A DNA stretch of 64,000 nucleotides. Source: Phymorhynchus buccinoides. Its lineage: Eukaryota > Mollusca > Gastropoda > Neogastropoda > Raphitomidae. Shown here piece after piece: positions 1-11,606 of this stretch (position 1 is its first letter; the number at the start of each line of letters is the position of its first letter). Under the pieces are notes generated by a model that did no database searches, was not told the origin of the DNA, and was given only the letters and a program-made list of their open reading frames with translations. Made by a program: the position numbers and the translations under genes. Where the stretch lies: the NCBI GenBank assembly GCA_017654935.2, contig CM065710.1, positions 24,416,591 to 24,480,590 on the forward strand, given 5' to 3'.

Positions 1-10
1 TTGTTGACGT

Positions 11-128
11 AAAGAAACTCTACAGAGAGCCGGATGCAGAGGATCTTCAGAGAAGGAGTCCACCTCCCCCCTACCCTCCCCCCTCTTTGGGGAGCCCGCT
101 CTTGTCCAGCTCTCCGTAGAGTTTCTTT
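11..128. repeat. short foldback element with 20-bp inverted ends
   Basis: Bases 11-30 and 109-128 are inverted copies of AAAGAAACTCTACAGAGAGC with one mismatch. They enclose a C/T-rich core. A similar end (CCAGCTC...GTTTCTTTGC) lies near 37040-37070. This is probably a small non-autonomous DNA element; I did not find a clear target-site duplication. Confidence 0.5.
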
Positions 129-304
129 GCATTAAAAAAAAACCCTGTTGAAAACAAAAAATGTGCATGAATATGGGTTCTTAATCCTTAAAAAAAAAAA
201 AAGAAGTTGAAAAGTGTACAAATGTATGTGCTTAAAAGCCGCCTCACTCGGCCACTGGGAACGCAGAAGAAGAAAAGCCGCATCACACTATTCAACCTTT
301 TTAG

Positions 305-540
305 TTGGCAGGCATGGTAGACCTCCGCGAATGGCGGAAAACCAGCAAAAGTGAAAATTTGCCCCCCCTTCCAAAAAAAAAAGCTGGGATAAAAATTTGC
401 TCGGGTGCTTCGCGGAACCGGGAATGTCCCATATGTGCCTTCCCGGGCCGAGAGGACGTAAAACCCCAAAATTTCTTCTTCGCGGAACCGGATGTGAATG
501 ACTGAACAAGCAACTTCCCGCCGAAGTTAGCAGTCATGCG
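305..540. repeat. dispersed repeat fragment sharing a motif with 23.87 and 41.7 kb
   Basis: The stretch has no convincing gene. The motif around CCCATATGTG with a nearby ACGTAAAAC recurs, in reverse complement or diverged form, near 23870-23920 and 41690-41730 (CACATATGGGAC). All open frames here are short and lack family features, so I read it as a piece of a dispersed repeat. Confidence 0.35.
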
Positions 541-583
541 CAGCCTAGCTCACGCCACACGTTTCCAGATTTGTGATCCTAGT

Positions 584-613
584 GCTTCTTCTTCTTCTTC
601 TTCTTCTTCTTCA
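584..613. repeat. (CTT)n microsatellite
   Basis: Uninterrupted CTT triplets followed by CATTTTGACG. A (CTT)n or (GAA)n tract also marks the 3' tail of the SINE and LINE families in this window, but no SINE body was recognised next to this one. Confidence 0.8.
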
Positions 614-971
614 TTTTGACGCCCAACTTCATCATTTTAGTTTGAGTCGACATCTTTCAAATTAAATGCAGAATCGGTTGGATATTCTTTCGCGAAACTC
701 ACTTTGCCCCCACTACCATGCCTGAGTTGGGAAAAAAAAATTCAGTTATGAACTCTCTATTCAACTACTTTGTGGCCGTGTGCCATCTTCACCATCAGCA
801 AGCATTGGCTGTATTCCCACAACTGCCTGAGTGAATTGGAAGTAAATGGTGCAGTCGTCAATTCTCATCCGACCAAAATTTGCGTATTTTGTGATTTCTA
901 CTCACTCTCTCAGAAGAAAGAAAAACTGTGGAAGGATCACAACCATTTTCGCCCGACTTGATTGGATAGCG

Positions 972-1378
972 CATGGGTGCAACTTTTCCTGGTATACAAG
1001 GATTTCCTGTTTTTCAATTTCACCAGAAAAGGAATTTCCTTTTAATTAAATTTGTCAAACATTACCCTGGAACCCCTGGACCCCGGCTTTGTCAGGTTTT
1101 TTTCATTTTGTGTAGTTACTGTATTTTTCAAACACTTTGTTTTAAGCTTGGGGGGGAACGGTTTATCATATAGAGCATTGTCCTTTTAAAATTACCTCCC
1201 GTAATTAAAATTAATTGTTATAAGACCCCTCCCTTTTAAAAAGTGCCCTTCTTTGTAAGCATTCAAATTTAAAATACCTTCATAAATCATTGTTTGCTTC
1301 AGCTGCAGGGGTACATTACCCCTGCGACCCCAATTTCGCATTGAAAATTTTTCAGGTTTTTTCATTTTGTGTAGTTGC
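972..1378. repeat. TIR element, CATGGGTGCAAC family, degenerate copy
   Basis: It starts GCGCATGGGTGCAACTTTTC and ends at TAGTTGCACACGTG. The internal landmarks (TTTCCTGGTATACAAGG, CATTACCCC, CCCCGG, CATTTTGTGTAG) are shared with 15892-16273, 19597-19869 and 36350-36614. This copy is longer and partly repeats itself: the CATTTTGTGTAG block occurs twice. There is no transposase, so it is non-autonomous. Confidence 0.55.
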
Positions 1379-1510
1379 ACACGTGTTAGTGTAGACTTTG
1401 AGATTTTGGTAGTTTTTGCTGTTCTGTTGACTTGCTCTCAGGAAACCCCTTTGTTGACTTCAGTGCAATGAATGCGTGTTTTAAGCTTGGGGGGGAACGG
1501 TTTATCATAG

Positions 1511-1735
1511 TACAGTGGAATCTCGTGGGATTTTTATAAGACACCCCCGTTATAAGACTCCCTCCCTTTTAAGACCCTCCTCTGTCTGTGTGTCTAGAGA
1601 CATTGAAGAGATTTCTTCTTTGTAACTTAATAAGTGAATGTATTAAAATTACCTAACCCAGTATTAAAATTACCTCCCTTATCATATAAAGACACCCCCG
1701 TTATAAGACCGTCCCTTTTAAGATCTTGGCTTACG
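1511..1735. repeat. degenerate CAGTGGAA / TTATAAGAC MITE material
   Basis: It begins TACAGTGGAATCTCG and contains several TTATAAGAC(A/T)CCCTCCC blocks like those in the clean copies at 18366 and 34584. The right end is not identifiable. The flanking AAGCTTGGGGGGGAACGG also occurs at 1145, so local duplication is likely. Confidence 0.4.
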
Positions 1736-2057
1736 GTAGTTTGTACGGAACATGTACTGTTTTCTGGTCAGACTGCAAAACCTAAAACCTATTTTTTGTT
1801 TTCTTCTTTCTTTTCAACCAGAAGAGTTTGAGTGCTGAAGTGCATACCCGCTGTTCTTTCATTAAAAAAAAAAAAGGACAAAATATTGTGTGTCGATCAA
1901 ACTCACTTTTTTATTTTTAGGTCTATTCAGGCGCTTGTTCGTATAGCAGCATGGCGTACACCCCCACTACATATAATGTATTCTCCCTACACCCCCCATC
2001 CCGCCAAAAAAATAAAATCAAAGATTAGTTGAATTGGTTATTTGACATGAGAGCCCG

Positions 2058-2462
2058 ACTAAAGCTGGAATTCCATATAACAAAATGAATTGTTTTGTGT
2101 TGATCGCTTAAGCTAAACTACCTGAACCCATTAACACGAAATGGCACTGGCAACGCTGATGGCAACGGAACGGCATGAGGTTTCGGATAATGTAGCAAAT
2201 TCTGCCGTTGCCAGCCATGAAATTGGGACGGCACCATGAAATTTGAGAAGAAAAATGCCTCGGGGCTACGTCAGGAGGGGTTTGGGTCGAGGTCGCCACG
2301 TTAACCTCGTGTGCGCACTTTTTTCTGGTATTATCTACGTAAAAAGGCGCCCTATGCTGTTTCCGTTATATCGATTCAAGACTTTGGGTTTCTTCACGAA
2401 AGTTTCAGGACGGAAAAGAAAAAAACCTTCCGTTTCGTTCGTATGGAGTTCCAGCTTTATGA
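2058..2462. repeat. possible TIR element with AAGCTGGAATTCCATA ends
   Basis: AAGCTGGAATTCCATATAAC near 2058 is imperfectly inverted as CGTATGGAGTTCCAGCTTTA near 2440-2462. The interior contains no recognisable transposase. The relation of the ends is visible but has several mismatches. Confidence 0.35.
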
Positions 2463-2684
2463 CGGCTATTCTGTTTAGGAAACCACCAGCATCTAGGAAG
2501 ATGTTTGGGTAGAGTTAACAAATGAAACGGATGATGAATTAATTAGATCAGTAACAATTTCTAACAGACTCGTTACAATGTTGAGCGTACCCAGTTTTAG
2601 ATCTTTTTGCAGTTACCCTGAATGTATATTTATATGAATGGCATTTATATTGCTCAGAAATGTTGATTACAGCTGGTTGTTTAA

Positions 2685-2687
<3 letters not shown>

Positions 2688-2738
<51 letters not shown>

Positions 2739-2869
2739 CATTTTGGTGTGTTAATTATATTAGAGTTATCTTTTGTAACCGTTTTCAATTGTTGCATTTG
2801 TATTTGCTTGATTTGCTTCAAGTCCTCTATGCCCCAAAAGGGGTCAAAGGATTAAATAATCTTTGACTC

Positions 2870-2916
<47 letters not shown>

Positions 2917-3042
2917 TATGTTTGTGTGTGAAAATATTTGGAGTCGTACATTTCAAGTAATGCTACTTATTTCATCTTCAAAAGGTTGTTGAACAGAATG
3001 TGTGTTTGTGTGCGTGTGCGTGTGTGTGTGTGTTTGCGCGTG
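2688..3042. repeat. three GT microsatellite tracts
   Basis: Pure or nearly pure (GT)n runs lie at about 2688-2737, 2871-2914 and 3000-3032. Between them is ordinary AT-rich sequence. Any protein reading of these tracts is a VCVCV artefact. Confidence 0.85.
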
Positions 3043-3395
3043 ACTAGTAGAGTTTTGTGATTACCAGTATACTTTGTCTTGGTTTAAATTTTAAAAAAAG
3101 GGTATATTTCTTTGAAAAAAACAGCACAAGGTCGTAAGTATACCAGTAGTTTCACATCAAAAAATTTTCTTGCCGATTATTTATTGATCAATATATTTAT
3201 TTCTTTGTTTATTTGAACACAGGGTCCCAGGGTTCATTTATATAAACCGAGTGAAATTGTCAGGAAAATATGGCTTCATTCCATGCACGTTTGATTTGTC
3301 AATTTGGTGTTTTTTTCGTTTTTTGCTACACAGCACATTTAATTTTGTTAAAATATCTGTTCCTATTTACTGTCAGTTTATCAATATGACATGTG

Positions 3396-3697
3396 CAGGG
3401 TTTCAAGGTTTTCGTTTCTAATGCAAAATTGATGAGTCGATTTTCAGCAAATGATTTATTACTGCATTGTTCTAAGAAATTTCATGCAGGGTTTCAAGAT
3501 TTCCGTTTCTAATGCAAAATTGATTTTCAGGAAATGATTTATTACTGCATCGTTCTAAGAAATTTCATGCAGGGTTTCAAGATTTCCGTTTCTAATGCAA
3601 AACTGACAAGATTTTCGTTTCTAATGCAAAATTGATGAGTCGATTTTCAGCAAATGATTTATTACTGCATCATTCTAGGAAATGTTATGCAGGGTTT
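3396..3697. repeat. 3-4 imperfect tandem copies of an 83-91 bp unit
   Basis: Units starting GCAGGGTTTCAAG(G/A)TTT begin at about 3397, 3488 and 3571. A partial unit lacking its first ~10 bp begins at about 3603-3613. All include TTTCTAATGCAAAA and AAATGATTTATTACTGCAT. Copies differ by small deletions, such as loss of GATGAGTC. No gene is implied. Confidence 0.7.
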
Positions 3698-3699
3698 TA

Positions 3700-4840
3700 A
3701 TTGTTGTTTTTTTATTTGCAAGAAAGGTGAATTAGGATGGAAGTTCAGTTTAACGTCGCGTATCGGCTTTCGCCATGTACGACGGGCTGAACAAACCAAC
3801 CAGGGTATAAACAAAAATTTATGTTCCTGAATCACTGTCTTAGCCAAAAGGCCGAGAAGCGATCATAATTAATATTGAACATGATTAAAAGGTGTTTTTA
3901 AAAAAAAAGGTGAATTAATTTTTTTACTCTAGTTTGTAGTTTTTCTAGAGTTCATTGGGAAAAAATGAGGGTGGTTACCTTCTCAAACCTAACCCCATCC
4001 ACTTTTTGTGTGTGTGTTGTTGGCTGTTTTTTCATCTCTGTCTTTTCTTCCCAAACTGGCCAAAAAGTTTTATTTATGGAAATAAAAGGGCCAATGTGTG
4101 TGTTGGGGGAGGAGGGGAGGGGGTGTAGGTGTGTGCATGTGTTGCTATGTGTGTGTGCTCACACGTGTATGTGTGCGTGTGTGTAATATCTGGTTAATCA
4201 GGGTCAGTGTTTCTTGTGCCAAATTCTGGGGGGGGTGGGGGGATTTTACCGTCCTTGTGTAAAGTGTAAAGCCAGAAACTTCATTGCATTTTTGTTTGGT
4301 TGTTTGATATGTTGTCCTGGTGGTGGTCTTAGATGAGGAAATTAGATGATTATTTATTAGACTGCATAGAGTGTACATGTAGTTGATATGAAGGCTTTTC
4401 TTATTGAGTTATGCTGCACGTAATTAGTTTGCGCAATAGGTTCTGGCTTATATATTGGTTGAACAGAATATGATTTTGTCTGTTTCAGATTAAATTAAAA
4501 AAACTCAGTTGAGGCATCTAAGCTATGTTTTTAAAAATTAAATTATTTATATAATATTTAATATGCTATTCTCATTCTCTCTCTCTTCCAAATGCTCAAT
4601 CTAATGTGAAGAACAAACCAAGCAAGCATAAGAGTGCTTTGTGTGTGTGTGTGTGTGTGCATACATGCATGCAGTGTGTGTACGTGTACATCTACTTATG
4701 TGTTGATGTATGCGTTTCTTGCACAGAACACATGAAATGAAACGAGAACAAAGAAATATGTAGGCTCTAGATTGAATGTGTAAAGATAAATATTATATCA
4801 ACTGGAAGAAGAACAACAATGTACATTTTAATTTTGTAGA
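3700..4840. other. intergenic, no gene seen
   Basis: AT-rich sequence with short GT-rich patches (about 4095-4190 and 4640-4690). I see no conserved domain, no splice-flanked open frame and no clear TIR element. Confidence 0.5.
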
Positions 4841-5406
4841 TACAGTGGAATCCGTTTAATTGGCCATCGGATAATCGGCCAAAAAAACTCAGTTGCCAAT
4901 TTCCTCTGGAACGGAATTTTATGTTCTTAAGCATGTGTTATTTTGTTATTTTTACGGCCAAATGAAATCTTCAATTTCGCTTTATTGGCCACTTTTTCTC
5001 TCTAATTTTTCCTCTTTACCCCTTTTTGAGAGGGAGAACAACAGAGGCAGACAAACTGACAACACGCTTTTGACGTTTACATGGTTGAGTGTGAAGTTGG
5101 AAGGTGAACTGTTGTCAATTGAAAGACCCTGCATGGCGTTAAAATCACTCAAGAAAACAAAATCATTGTCTTTTACTCGTGCTTCTGTCAAGTTGTAGGA
5201 TTAATAAACACACACACACACACACATCACAAAAAGGGAAATAATTTGAATTTGAACTGCAACATTTAATTTTGATGTCGATCATTGCTTTTGACTTGCA
5301 TAATTGCGTCATACAGTATCTCGATGTTCGTTTCATCGGCCGATTCGCTTTATAGGCCATATTCTTCCTGGTCCCAAAAGTGTCCGATTAAGCGGATTCC
5401 ACTGTA
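4841..5406. mobile_element. pogo/Tigger-like TIR element, about 0.56 kb, TA-flanked
   Basis: The ends are TACAGTGGAATCCGTTTAAT on the left and, reverse-complemented, TACAGTGGAATCCGCTTAAT on the right. Both sit at a TA dinucleotide, as expected for Tc1/mariner-pogo insertions. The interior holds matching subterminal motifs (GGCCA, TCGGCC) and a short CA tract at about 5210-5226, but no transposase frame. Non-autonomous. Confidence 0.7.
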
Positions 5407-5483
5407 CTTGTATGCTGCTGTCAGAATGTGCAAATCAGTGATTTTCTGGAAGGACTGAATTGTTTCTGTCATTTTATTGCCCT

Positions 5484-5815
5484 CCCCCTGTGGGGATACC
5501 GGGGGGTCTTTTGTATAAATAGTTCCCCCACCTTCTGGAAGTTAATTCTGTGCTTGGAACTTCTTCCAATCTGTCACTCTCTTTGACTCTGTCTTTTCCT
5601 TTTGCTTACTGTCATCTACTATCTTTCTGCCTTACCGGTCCATTCTCCGGCCTTTTTTTTTAATGAAACGCTTTCAAAAAGATTTTCTCCAGCCGAAGTC
5701 GGGCTTGCTGCCCAGGCCTAACTATTTCTTAGGCGCATAATGGCAGCATGACGCATCTGCGCTCATAATTGACAGGAAACTGTCTGAGCGATTGAAGAAG
5801 AAGAAAATTTCATTG
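5484..5815 (+). mobile_element. SINE-like element with (GAA)n tail, copy 1
   Basis: The family is defined by a 5' GTGGGGATACCGGGGGGTC, then TATAAATAGTTCCCC, TTCTGGAAGTT, CTTACTGTCATCTACTA, CATGACGCATCTGCGCTCAT and a 3' end CTGTCTGAGCGATTGAAGAAG. I find six copies here on both strands. The GAA tail and lack of inverted ends point to a SINE. A tRNA-like A/B box pair is not evident. Its 3' end resembles that of the LINE at 30421-31660. Confidence 0.7.
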
Positions 5816-6168
5816 CCAGAGATTTTAAATTCCAGTTTTGTCTTTGGATCGCTTGGAAATAATTGGTAGAAAGTCCTTTATGAAGGCATTGATTCAAGCA
5901 CTAGTTCTTTTTTTCTTCTTCTTTTTTTAATCACTCATTTGCTCATTCTGACTGTAACATCTTACCGATTGTGATCTTCATGCTCACATAGCAATAAAAC
6001 GCTTGGCTGTAACTTATCCACAACAAATAATTGTTTCAGGATTATTCGTTCAGTCATGTATATAACTACGTTCAAATACAGTGATTCGCATGGACTGCAT
6101 TTATTTATGTAAGTCGTTTTTCCCTGTGTATATGACAGGGGTCTTCAAGTTTTATTTACTGGAGACAG

Positions 6169-6232
6169 TTGTATGATCGCTTCTTCAGTTAATAGATTGG
6201 TTGTATGATCGCTTCTTCAGTTAATAGATTGG
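6169..6232. repeat. 33-bp tandem duplication
   Basis: The segment containing GTATGATCGCTTCTTCAGTT is present twice in direct tandem with almost no difference, which indicates a recent small duplication. Confidence 0.75.
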
Positions 6233-6627
6233 AAATCTTCATTCGCTGATATTTATCATTTATTTCCTCCTGACTTGCTAGACAACTTGGAGAAAAAAGC
6301 TCAACGAATTGATTAAACTGAAAATTATTCACCATGTCAGATATTTTAACTGTAACCAGAAAAATCATAATCATGTAAAAGTTTGTGCTTTTTTTGTCCA
6401 TTATTTGAATAAGATTATATGTATTTTTGTTTTCGTTTTTAATCAACACCAAACTGCTGCTCATGTTCTTGTGTGAAATCTACTACAATAATGTAAATGT
6501 AAAAGTCTTGGAACGTTTTGTCGATGGAATTGACTGTTTTGATGGTCGAGGATTTGTATAACTGATGTTTGTTGGCGTTTAGGTTGATGATTTTGTGTTC
6601 ATCAGTTGATGAATCAGATGATTCATG

Positions 6628-7190
6628 TTTTAAAGGGGCACCTTGACGGATGAGTTTTTGTAAGAAACACGTCCAGATCACCATGAAAACACCCTTTACA
6701 GAGATTGCAATACTCACTTTGCTCTGGTTTCCCAGAAATCAAGCCGTCAAATCGGCGATTCCTCCTTGGCTGGAAGTCAAATTCTTTCACCAAAAGAGAA
6801 GGCGTTTGCCGTCTCTTTTCTAATGGCTGCCTGCGTTTAGACCAAATCGTTTGCACGAACTTTTCGCAATACAAGCCTTTTTATTTTATTTTTTTGTAAT
6901 TTTTATACAGTTTAGAGTTTCGCTCACAACAAAGGAAATATCTCCTTTTTATTTTTTTACTGCACTACAAAAAAAGAAAACGCTTCAACCACAATGAGTG
7001 ACCTCCACCCACCCCATCCAAAATGGCTTCTCTCTCCGGCATCTCCGCCAAGGAGGAATCGCCATTTTGACGGTTTAATTTCTAAGAAACCAGAGCAAAG
7101 TGAGTGTTCCGATCCTTGAAAAGGCTGTCTTTCTGGTGATCTCGACGTGTTTCTTGCAAAAACTCATCCATCAGGGTCCACCTTTAAGGG
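6628..7190. mobile_element. foldback element with long inverted ends (about 0.56 kb)
   Basis: The left arm (TTAAAGGGGCACCTTGACGG, TTTGTAAGAAACACGTC, CTCACTTTGCTCTGGTTTC, GGCGATTCCTCCTTGG) is inverted in the right arm (6980-7190). The arms are well over 100 bp. A half copy occupies 43976-44197. No coding capacity is seen. Confidence 0.7.
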
Positions 7191-7900
7191 TTCATTGTTT
7201 ATCTGTCGATTTTTGCTTGTTCGTTTATGTATGGATATGGCTTTTGTATAATTATCCATGTTTCTTTTAAGATGCTGTAGAAAGCAACTTGTTCAGCATT
7301 TCTCTGTCATTGCATGCAATGTTTGTTGTTGTTATACCCTGGCTTAAAGACTCCAGGGATCATCCCAAAGCACTTGAACACTATGGTACAAAAGCACCGG
7401 CTAGGGATGAGAACATTACGTGTGTGACCGGTTTTGGGTTACCCCGCCACGTGGGCAGCCACACTCCGACTTCGGAGGATATTGCGTGCGATGTGAATAA
7501 CATCACAGAATGTCATACGTTTTGAAGGGTTCGTTGTTCGTTTGTTGATTTAAATGCATTGATTATGGTCAATGTTGATGGATCGTCTTGTCGATTGTTT
7601 CATTTTTAGCTTTGACCGTTCACATACATGTATGATTTATTGCATTGGTTGTTTAATAATTACGTGTTGAGGATGGTTGATTGTTTTTTGGCTTTAGGTT
7701 TAAGGTTGACTGTTCATCAGTTGGAGGATCCCCAATTTTTAGTTAATTCGCTAATTTGCTTTTAAGCTTTTCCCTGCACAGGCCAGTGTCTACTGTGTGG
7801 TGTGTGATGTCATTGATGACGTCATCACTTTTGATGTCATAGCTCTGGAATGGTGACGGACATGCTGGGCCTAACTATAGAGTACTGACGAATCTTTGCG
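7190..7900. other. intergenic with a dispersed repeat fragment at 7340-7500
   Basis: Around 7340-7500 the sequence with GGGATCATCCCAAAGC, GTGTGTGACCG and CCCCGCCACGTGGGCAGCC matches the inverted copy at 40765-40895. The rest is AT-rich with a TGATGTCAT cluster near 7805-7840. No gene is supported. Confidence 0.5.
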
Positions 7901-7919
7901 TTGATTGGGTCAGTGCGTA

Positions 7920-7944
7920 CCCCCCCCCCCCCCCCCCCCCCCCC
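7920..7944. repeat. poly-C homopolymer, about 25 nt
   Basis: A long C run. Similar C or G runs occur near 17822, 17951, 18041, 27456, 41632, 48464, 53924, 59740, 62086 and 62460. Their exact lengths are unreliable in most assemblies. Confidence 0.85.
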
Positions 7945-8129
7945 TTGAAATCGTAGAGATTGTAATGAAATTGCGTCATTTATTTCTTCCGGATTCCATT
8001 TTTTTGAACCGAAAGAGAACAACTTTCATGGAGTTAGAAGGTAAGATTTTAATCTACTCATTTTTTGTTAAGGTTTCCTCAACGCACTTGGTGTGGGATG
8101 AAAGTTGCTATGGTTACATATAAGTGTAT

Positions 8130-9060
8130 ATAGATTAAAATGCAACACCCGTATGTACGGTGAGCACTGACCCGTACCGGTACGCAATGACCAATTTGTC
8201 ATAGTCTTCAGAAATCCGCTTGCTTCTAGAAAACGGTTTCAGTTACAAACCAGAGCATTGATACAGTGGAAGCAAAAACATTTTAACAGACGCTGGTGAT
8301 ATAAATCTTTTCCAATATCGAACTGGAGATCCACAAATTGACGTCATATTACGATAATGTCTTAAGGTACTCTATTTGTTAGTTAGGTGCATATGAGCAC
8401 AGATGCATCACTTCTTCTTCGTGAATAGCTCCGCCACGAGGCGAGAGCTGGGGATCTACCTGATGGTAGAGTAACTTCCCCAGTTTCACCGATTAAATTA
8501 GGCAAGATCACTCCCACACACCATGAAATTACTCCCCTTAATTATTTCCGAACAATTCCTATTTTCAGCCCACCTGTTTGTAGGAGTGATCTGTCATCTG
8601 CTGAGTGAATGACTGTAGGTTGGGAAACTTGAAAACTTGAACTTTATTTTTCAAGGATAAAGATTTTAGGCAAGTCTTCCAATCTTTCCTTGGGAAAGAA
8701 AACAGGGGGTGGAGGTGGTGTGTGTGTGTGCGTGCGTATGTGCGTGCACGCGCACGCTTCTTTGTTGCTGTACTCAGCAGAGTACCTCATGGGGATTTCA
8801 AAAATAAATTTAACGTACTTGACTTGGAAAAACTTGCGGGATCTTTTTTCCCTCTCATATTTTGGGCCATCCAGTGGCGTTGCTCCCCACGGCGCTCATT
8901 CCGAGTCCCAACTCGCAGCCACACCCCAGTTTGTCAGGTTATAAACCCTTCAAATCAGCAGTCCACAGGGAGCGAACTGTGTTTGGCCGTCAGTAAGCGA
9001 ACCACCAGAGGAGACACTGCATTTCTGTGGGGTCTATTTGGTGGAGTTCAGTAGAACCTT
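8130..9060. other. intergenic, unassigned
   Basis: It contains a GT/GC-rich microsatellite near 8715-8755 and a short stretch (8400-8470) resembling SINE tail text (CTTCTTCTTCGTGAATAGC). No gene or complete element could be delimited. Confidence 0.4.
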
Positions 9061-9440
9061 TCACTCATTCGCATCGCAACGCTTTTGAATCATTATAAAA
9101 ACTCACAAATCACTCCAGCCATACACACAAACAAAACATACATAAACAAAAGGAGAAATGAAAGAAGATTACGGGTTTTTACTTCAGGTTTAGACATAGG
9201 GAAGTGGTAGATCAGACTTTTTTATATATCGACTTTATATAGAAGAACTCTCTACACCGATTGGTTTCCCCACAACAAACCATTGCAAAAGCAAAGTCAG
9301 AGGCAAAATTGTCATCTAAGGGAGCGAAGTGAGTTTAGAAGTGACCAAGGTATGGTGTGCACACATGTTTACTTCCCTTGAAGCAAATGCATCAAATTGA
9401 CAGCTATTTATTAATTCCGGACATATATGAGTTAATGATC
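9061..9440 (+). repeat. dispersed repeat, about 0.4 kb, inverted copy at 32450-32850
   Basis: Landmarks CACAAATCACTCCAGCC, AACATACATAAACAAAAGG, GACATAGGGAAGTGG, GAGCGAAGTGAGTTTAGAAG and AATTCCGGACATATATG recur in the same order on the other strand at 32450-32850. I recognise no coding domain, so its class is open. Confidence 0.6.
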
Positions 9441-9479
9441 TAATTAGAGAGGGTGCATACCCAGCTTCATTTTTAAATG

Positions 9480-9800
9480 TTAATTTCCTTCTTCTTCGAT
9501 CGCTCGGTTTCCTGTCATATGAGCGCAGATGCATCATGCTGCCGTTATGCGCCTAAATAAGAAATAGTTTGGCCCAGTATGTCCGTCTTCGCCTGGAGAA
9601 AATCTTTGTGTTTCTTTTTTTTTTTTTAAAGGCAGGAGAATGGACCAGCAAGGCAGAAAGATAGTAGATGACAGTAAGCAAAGGGAAAAGGCAGAGTCAA
9701 AGAGAGTGACGGATTAGAGGAATTTAAGTTACAAGCACAGAACTTCCATAAGGTGGGGGAACTATTGTATAAAAGACCCCCTGGTATCCCCATGGGGGGA
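9480..9800 (-). mobile_element. SINE-like element with (GAA)n tail, copy 2
   Basis: Reverse orientation of the family described at 5484: CTTCTTCTTCGATCGCTCGG at the left (3' tail) and GGTATCCCCATGGGG at the right (5' end). The body keeps TTACTGTCATCTACT in reverse complement. Confidence 0.7.
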
Positions 9801-10152
9801 AATGTTAATTTAAAATAAGGAGAAACTTTGTTAAATTAAGAAATTGTTGTTAATCCGTTTTTGTTTTTTATTCTTTAAAAAGTTTAAGGGGAGCCCTGAC
9901 ACAGTTGTTTGATTATTTGTGCATACGATTGATTGAATGATTGAGGTTTTGATGGTTGCTCATCATCAGTTCATTTGCATACAATGTGGCGTGCGTCATG
10001 GAGATGTGCGAATGCAAATTATAGCCAAATGTTTATAAATGAACACTGATCAATGTCGAAGCGTTGTTACTGTGATGGTGATGATGTTGGTGATGAGATA
10101 TGTAATGTATTAGAGAATAAATATAATTGGTCAGGGTCATTATGTGTTTGGT

Positions 10153-10195
<43 letters not shown>

Positions 10196-10215
10196 GTGTG
10201 CGTGTGTGTGTGTGT

Positions 10216-10297
<82 letters not shown>

Positions 10298-10400
10298 CCA
10301 TATGTATGTGCATGAATTGACTTGTATATGAATTGCACATTTTAATTGACATCATAGTGCAGAATTCAATCACACATATATGCATGCATGCAAACACACA

Positions 10401-10457
<57 letters not shown>
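10153..10457. repeat. long (GT)n tract followed by (CT)n tract
   Basis: GT repeats run about 140 bp (10155-10296) with few interruptions. After about 100 bp of AT-rich sequence, CT repeats occupy 10399-10457. The apparent reading frames are repeat artefacts. Confidence 0.9.
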
Positions 10458-10462
<5 letters not shown>

Positions 10463-10527
10463 ACAGATGTGATAATACGTGAGCTAGTCGTTTTGAAATG
10501 TTTGAAAAATGTGTATCTTGTTGCTGT

Positions 10528-10697
10528 TACAGTGGAACCTCCCTTATAAGACCTTAAAAAATCATCCAAAATGAGGTCTTATAAGAGAAGGGTCTTATAA
10601 GGGAGGTAATTTGAATAGGCAATGTCTCAGAGAAGTAGGTCTTATGAGAGAGAGGGAGTCTTATAATGGGAGGTCTTATAAGGGAGGTTCCACTGTA
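10528..10697. mobile_element. Tigger-like MITE, CAGTGGAACCTCC family, copy 1
   Basis: Ends TACAGTGGAACCTCCCTTAT and its inverse (AGGGAGGTTCCACTGTA) lie at a TA on both sides. The interior is an imperfect palindrome built of TTATAAGAC and TGAGGTC blocks. The TIR start CAGTGG and the TA duplication agree with a pogo/Tigger-type non-autonomous element. Confidence 0.75.
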
Positions 10698-10769
10698 GTA
10701 TGAATGGTGAGTGAGTGAGTTGCTTAGCAAGATTATGAGCTATATAAGTATTATTCATTATTATTATTA

Positions 10770-10870
10770 TTAACGTGTTAGCCTCGCGTCAAGTAAACCC
10801 CGAGTTCGAACCTGGGTACAGGGGATTTTTCCTCTCACTTTGCACTAGGCCATTATCATCTGAACGTGGA

Positions 10871-10901
<31 letters not shown>

Positions 10902-11110
10902 CGTGTGCCCATGCACTTAGCACACGTTAAACCCAGTGGCAACGAAAAAGTTGTTACTTGATCAAAATTTACACACACACACCCCTCACCCCCCCACTTG
11001 CCTTCCTCATCAGTCACACAAAAATCGCATGCAAAAACAAATGAATTGGGTGGCGCGCCTCTGGCTGTGACACGCTCTCCAGGTGGGAGCAACCTGAATT
11101 TCACAGAGAC
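10770..11110 (+). mobile_element. SINE-like repeat with B-box-like motif
   Basis: GAGTTCGAACCTGG at 10802-10815 resembles a Pol III B box. It is followed by CTTTCGGATGAGACGATAAA and CCGAGGTCCCGTGTG. A related core (CCTTCGGATGGGGACTTAAA) sits in the tRNA-derived SINE at 42552. A convincing A box is not seen, so the 5' end is uncertain. Confidence 0.5.
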
Positions 11111-11533
11111 ACCTATGTGACTATAAAGTACATAATACCTAATAACACCTAAGCCTATCCCTTATCCGAGCATGTTGCTTCTTATAAAACAAAATTATTC
11201 GAGAAGATTTGGTTCAATAAAGCGAAACAGCTGCATTTCCGTTTTAGCGCTTGTGAATGAGACGGTTCAAAGCTTTGTATAGCTCCACCCTATCAATCAG
11301 CTGAACTTCGCAGGAATACGAACAGGGGCTTCAACTTGACATTTGCCATAGGAGAATTACGGTTTGCAAATTGACCCCAGAATGGGTTTAAAACTTGCAC
11401 TGTTTAAAACATATAAGTTTGCAAAAGTCATGATGAGAAATTGCTACCGTATTTTTCAAACTTTAAGGCAATACTTTTTTTTCTCCAGACTAAAACACAT
11501 GCGCCTTATAATATGACTAATATAGTAATAATG

Positions 11534-11606
11534 TACAGTGGAGCCTCCCTTATAAGACCCCTCCCTTATAAGCCCCCTCCCTAATAAGACCCACTGTTCC
11601 ACTGTA
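11534..11606. mobile_element. Tigger-like MITE, internally deleted copy
   Basis: TACAGTGGAGCCTCCCTTAT at the left and TGTTCCACTGTA at the right with only about 70 bp in total. It is a short deletion derivative of the family at 10528. Confidence 0.65.

Noticed and set aside
10033..10403. Long His/Thr or Val/Cys frames
   Set aside because: Products of (GT)n and (CT)n microsatellites.
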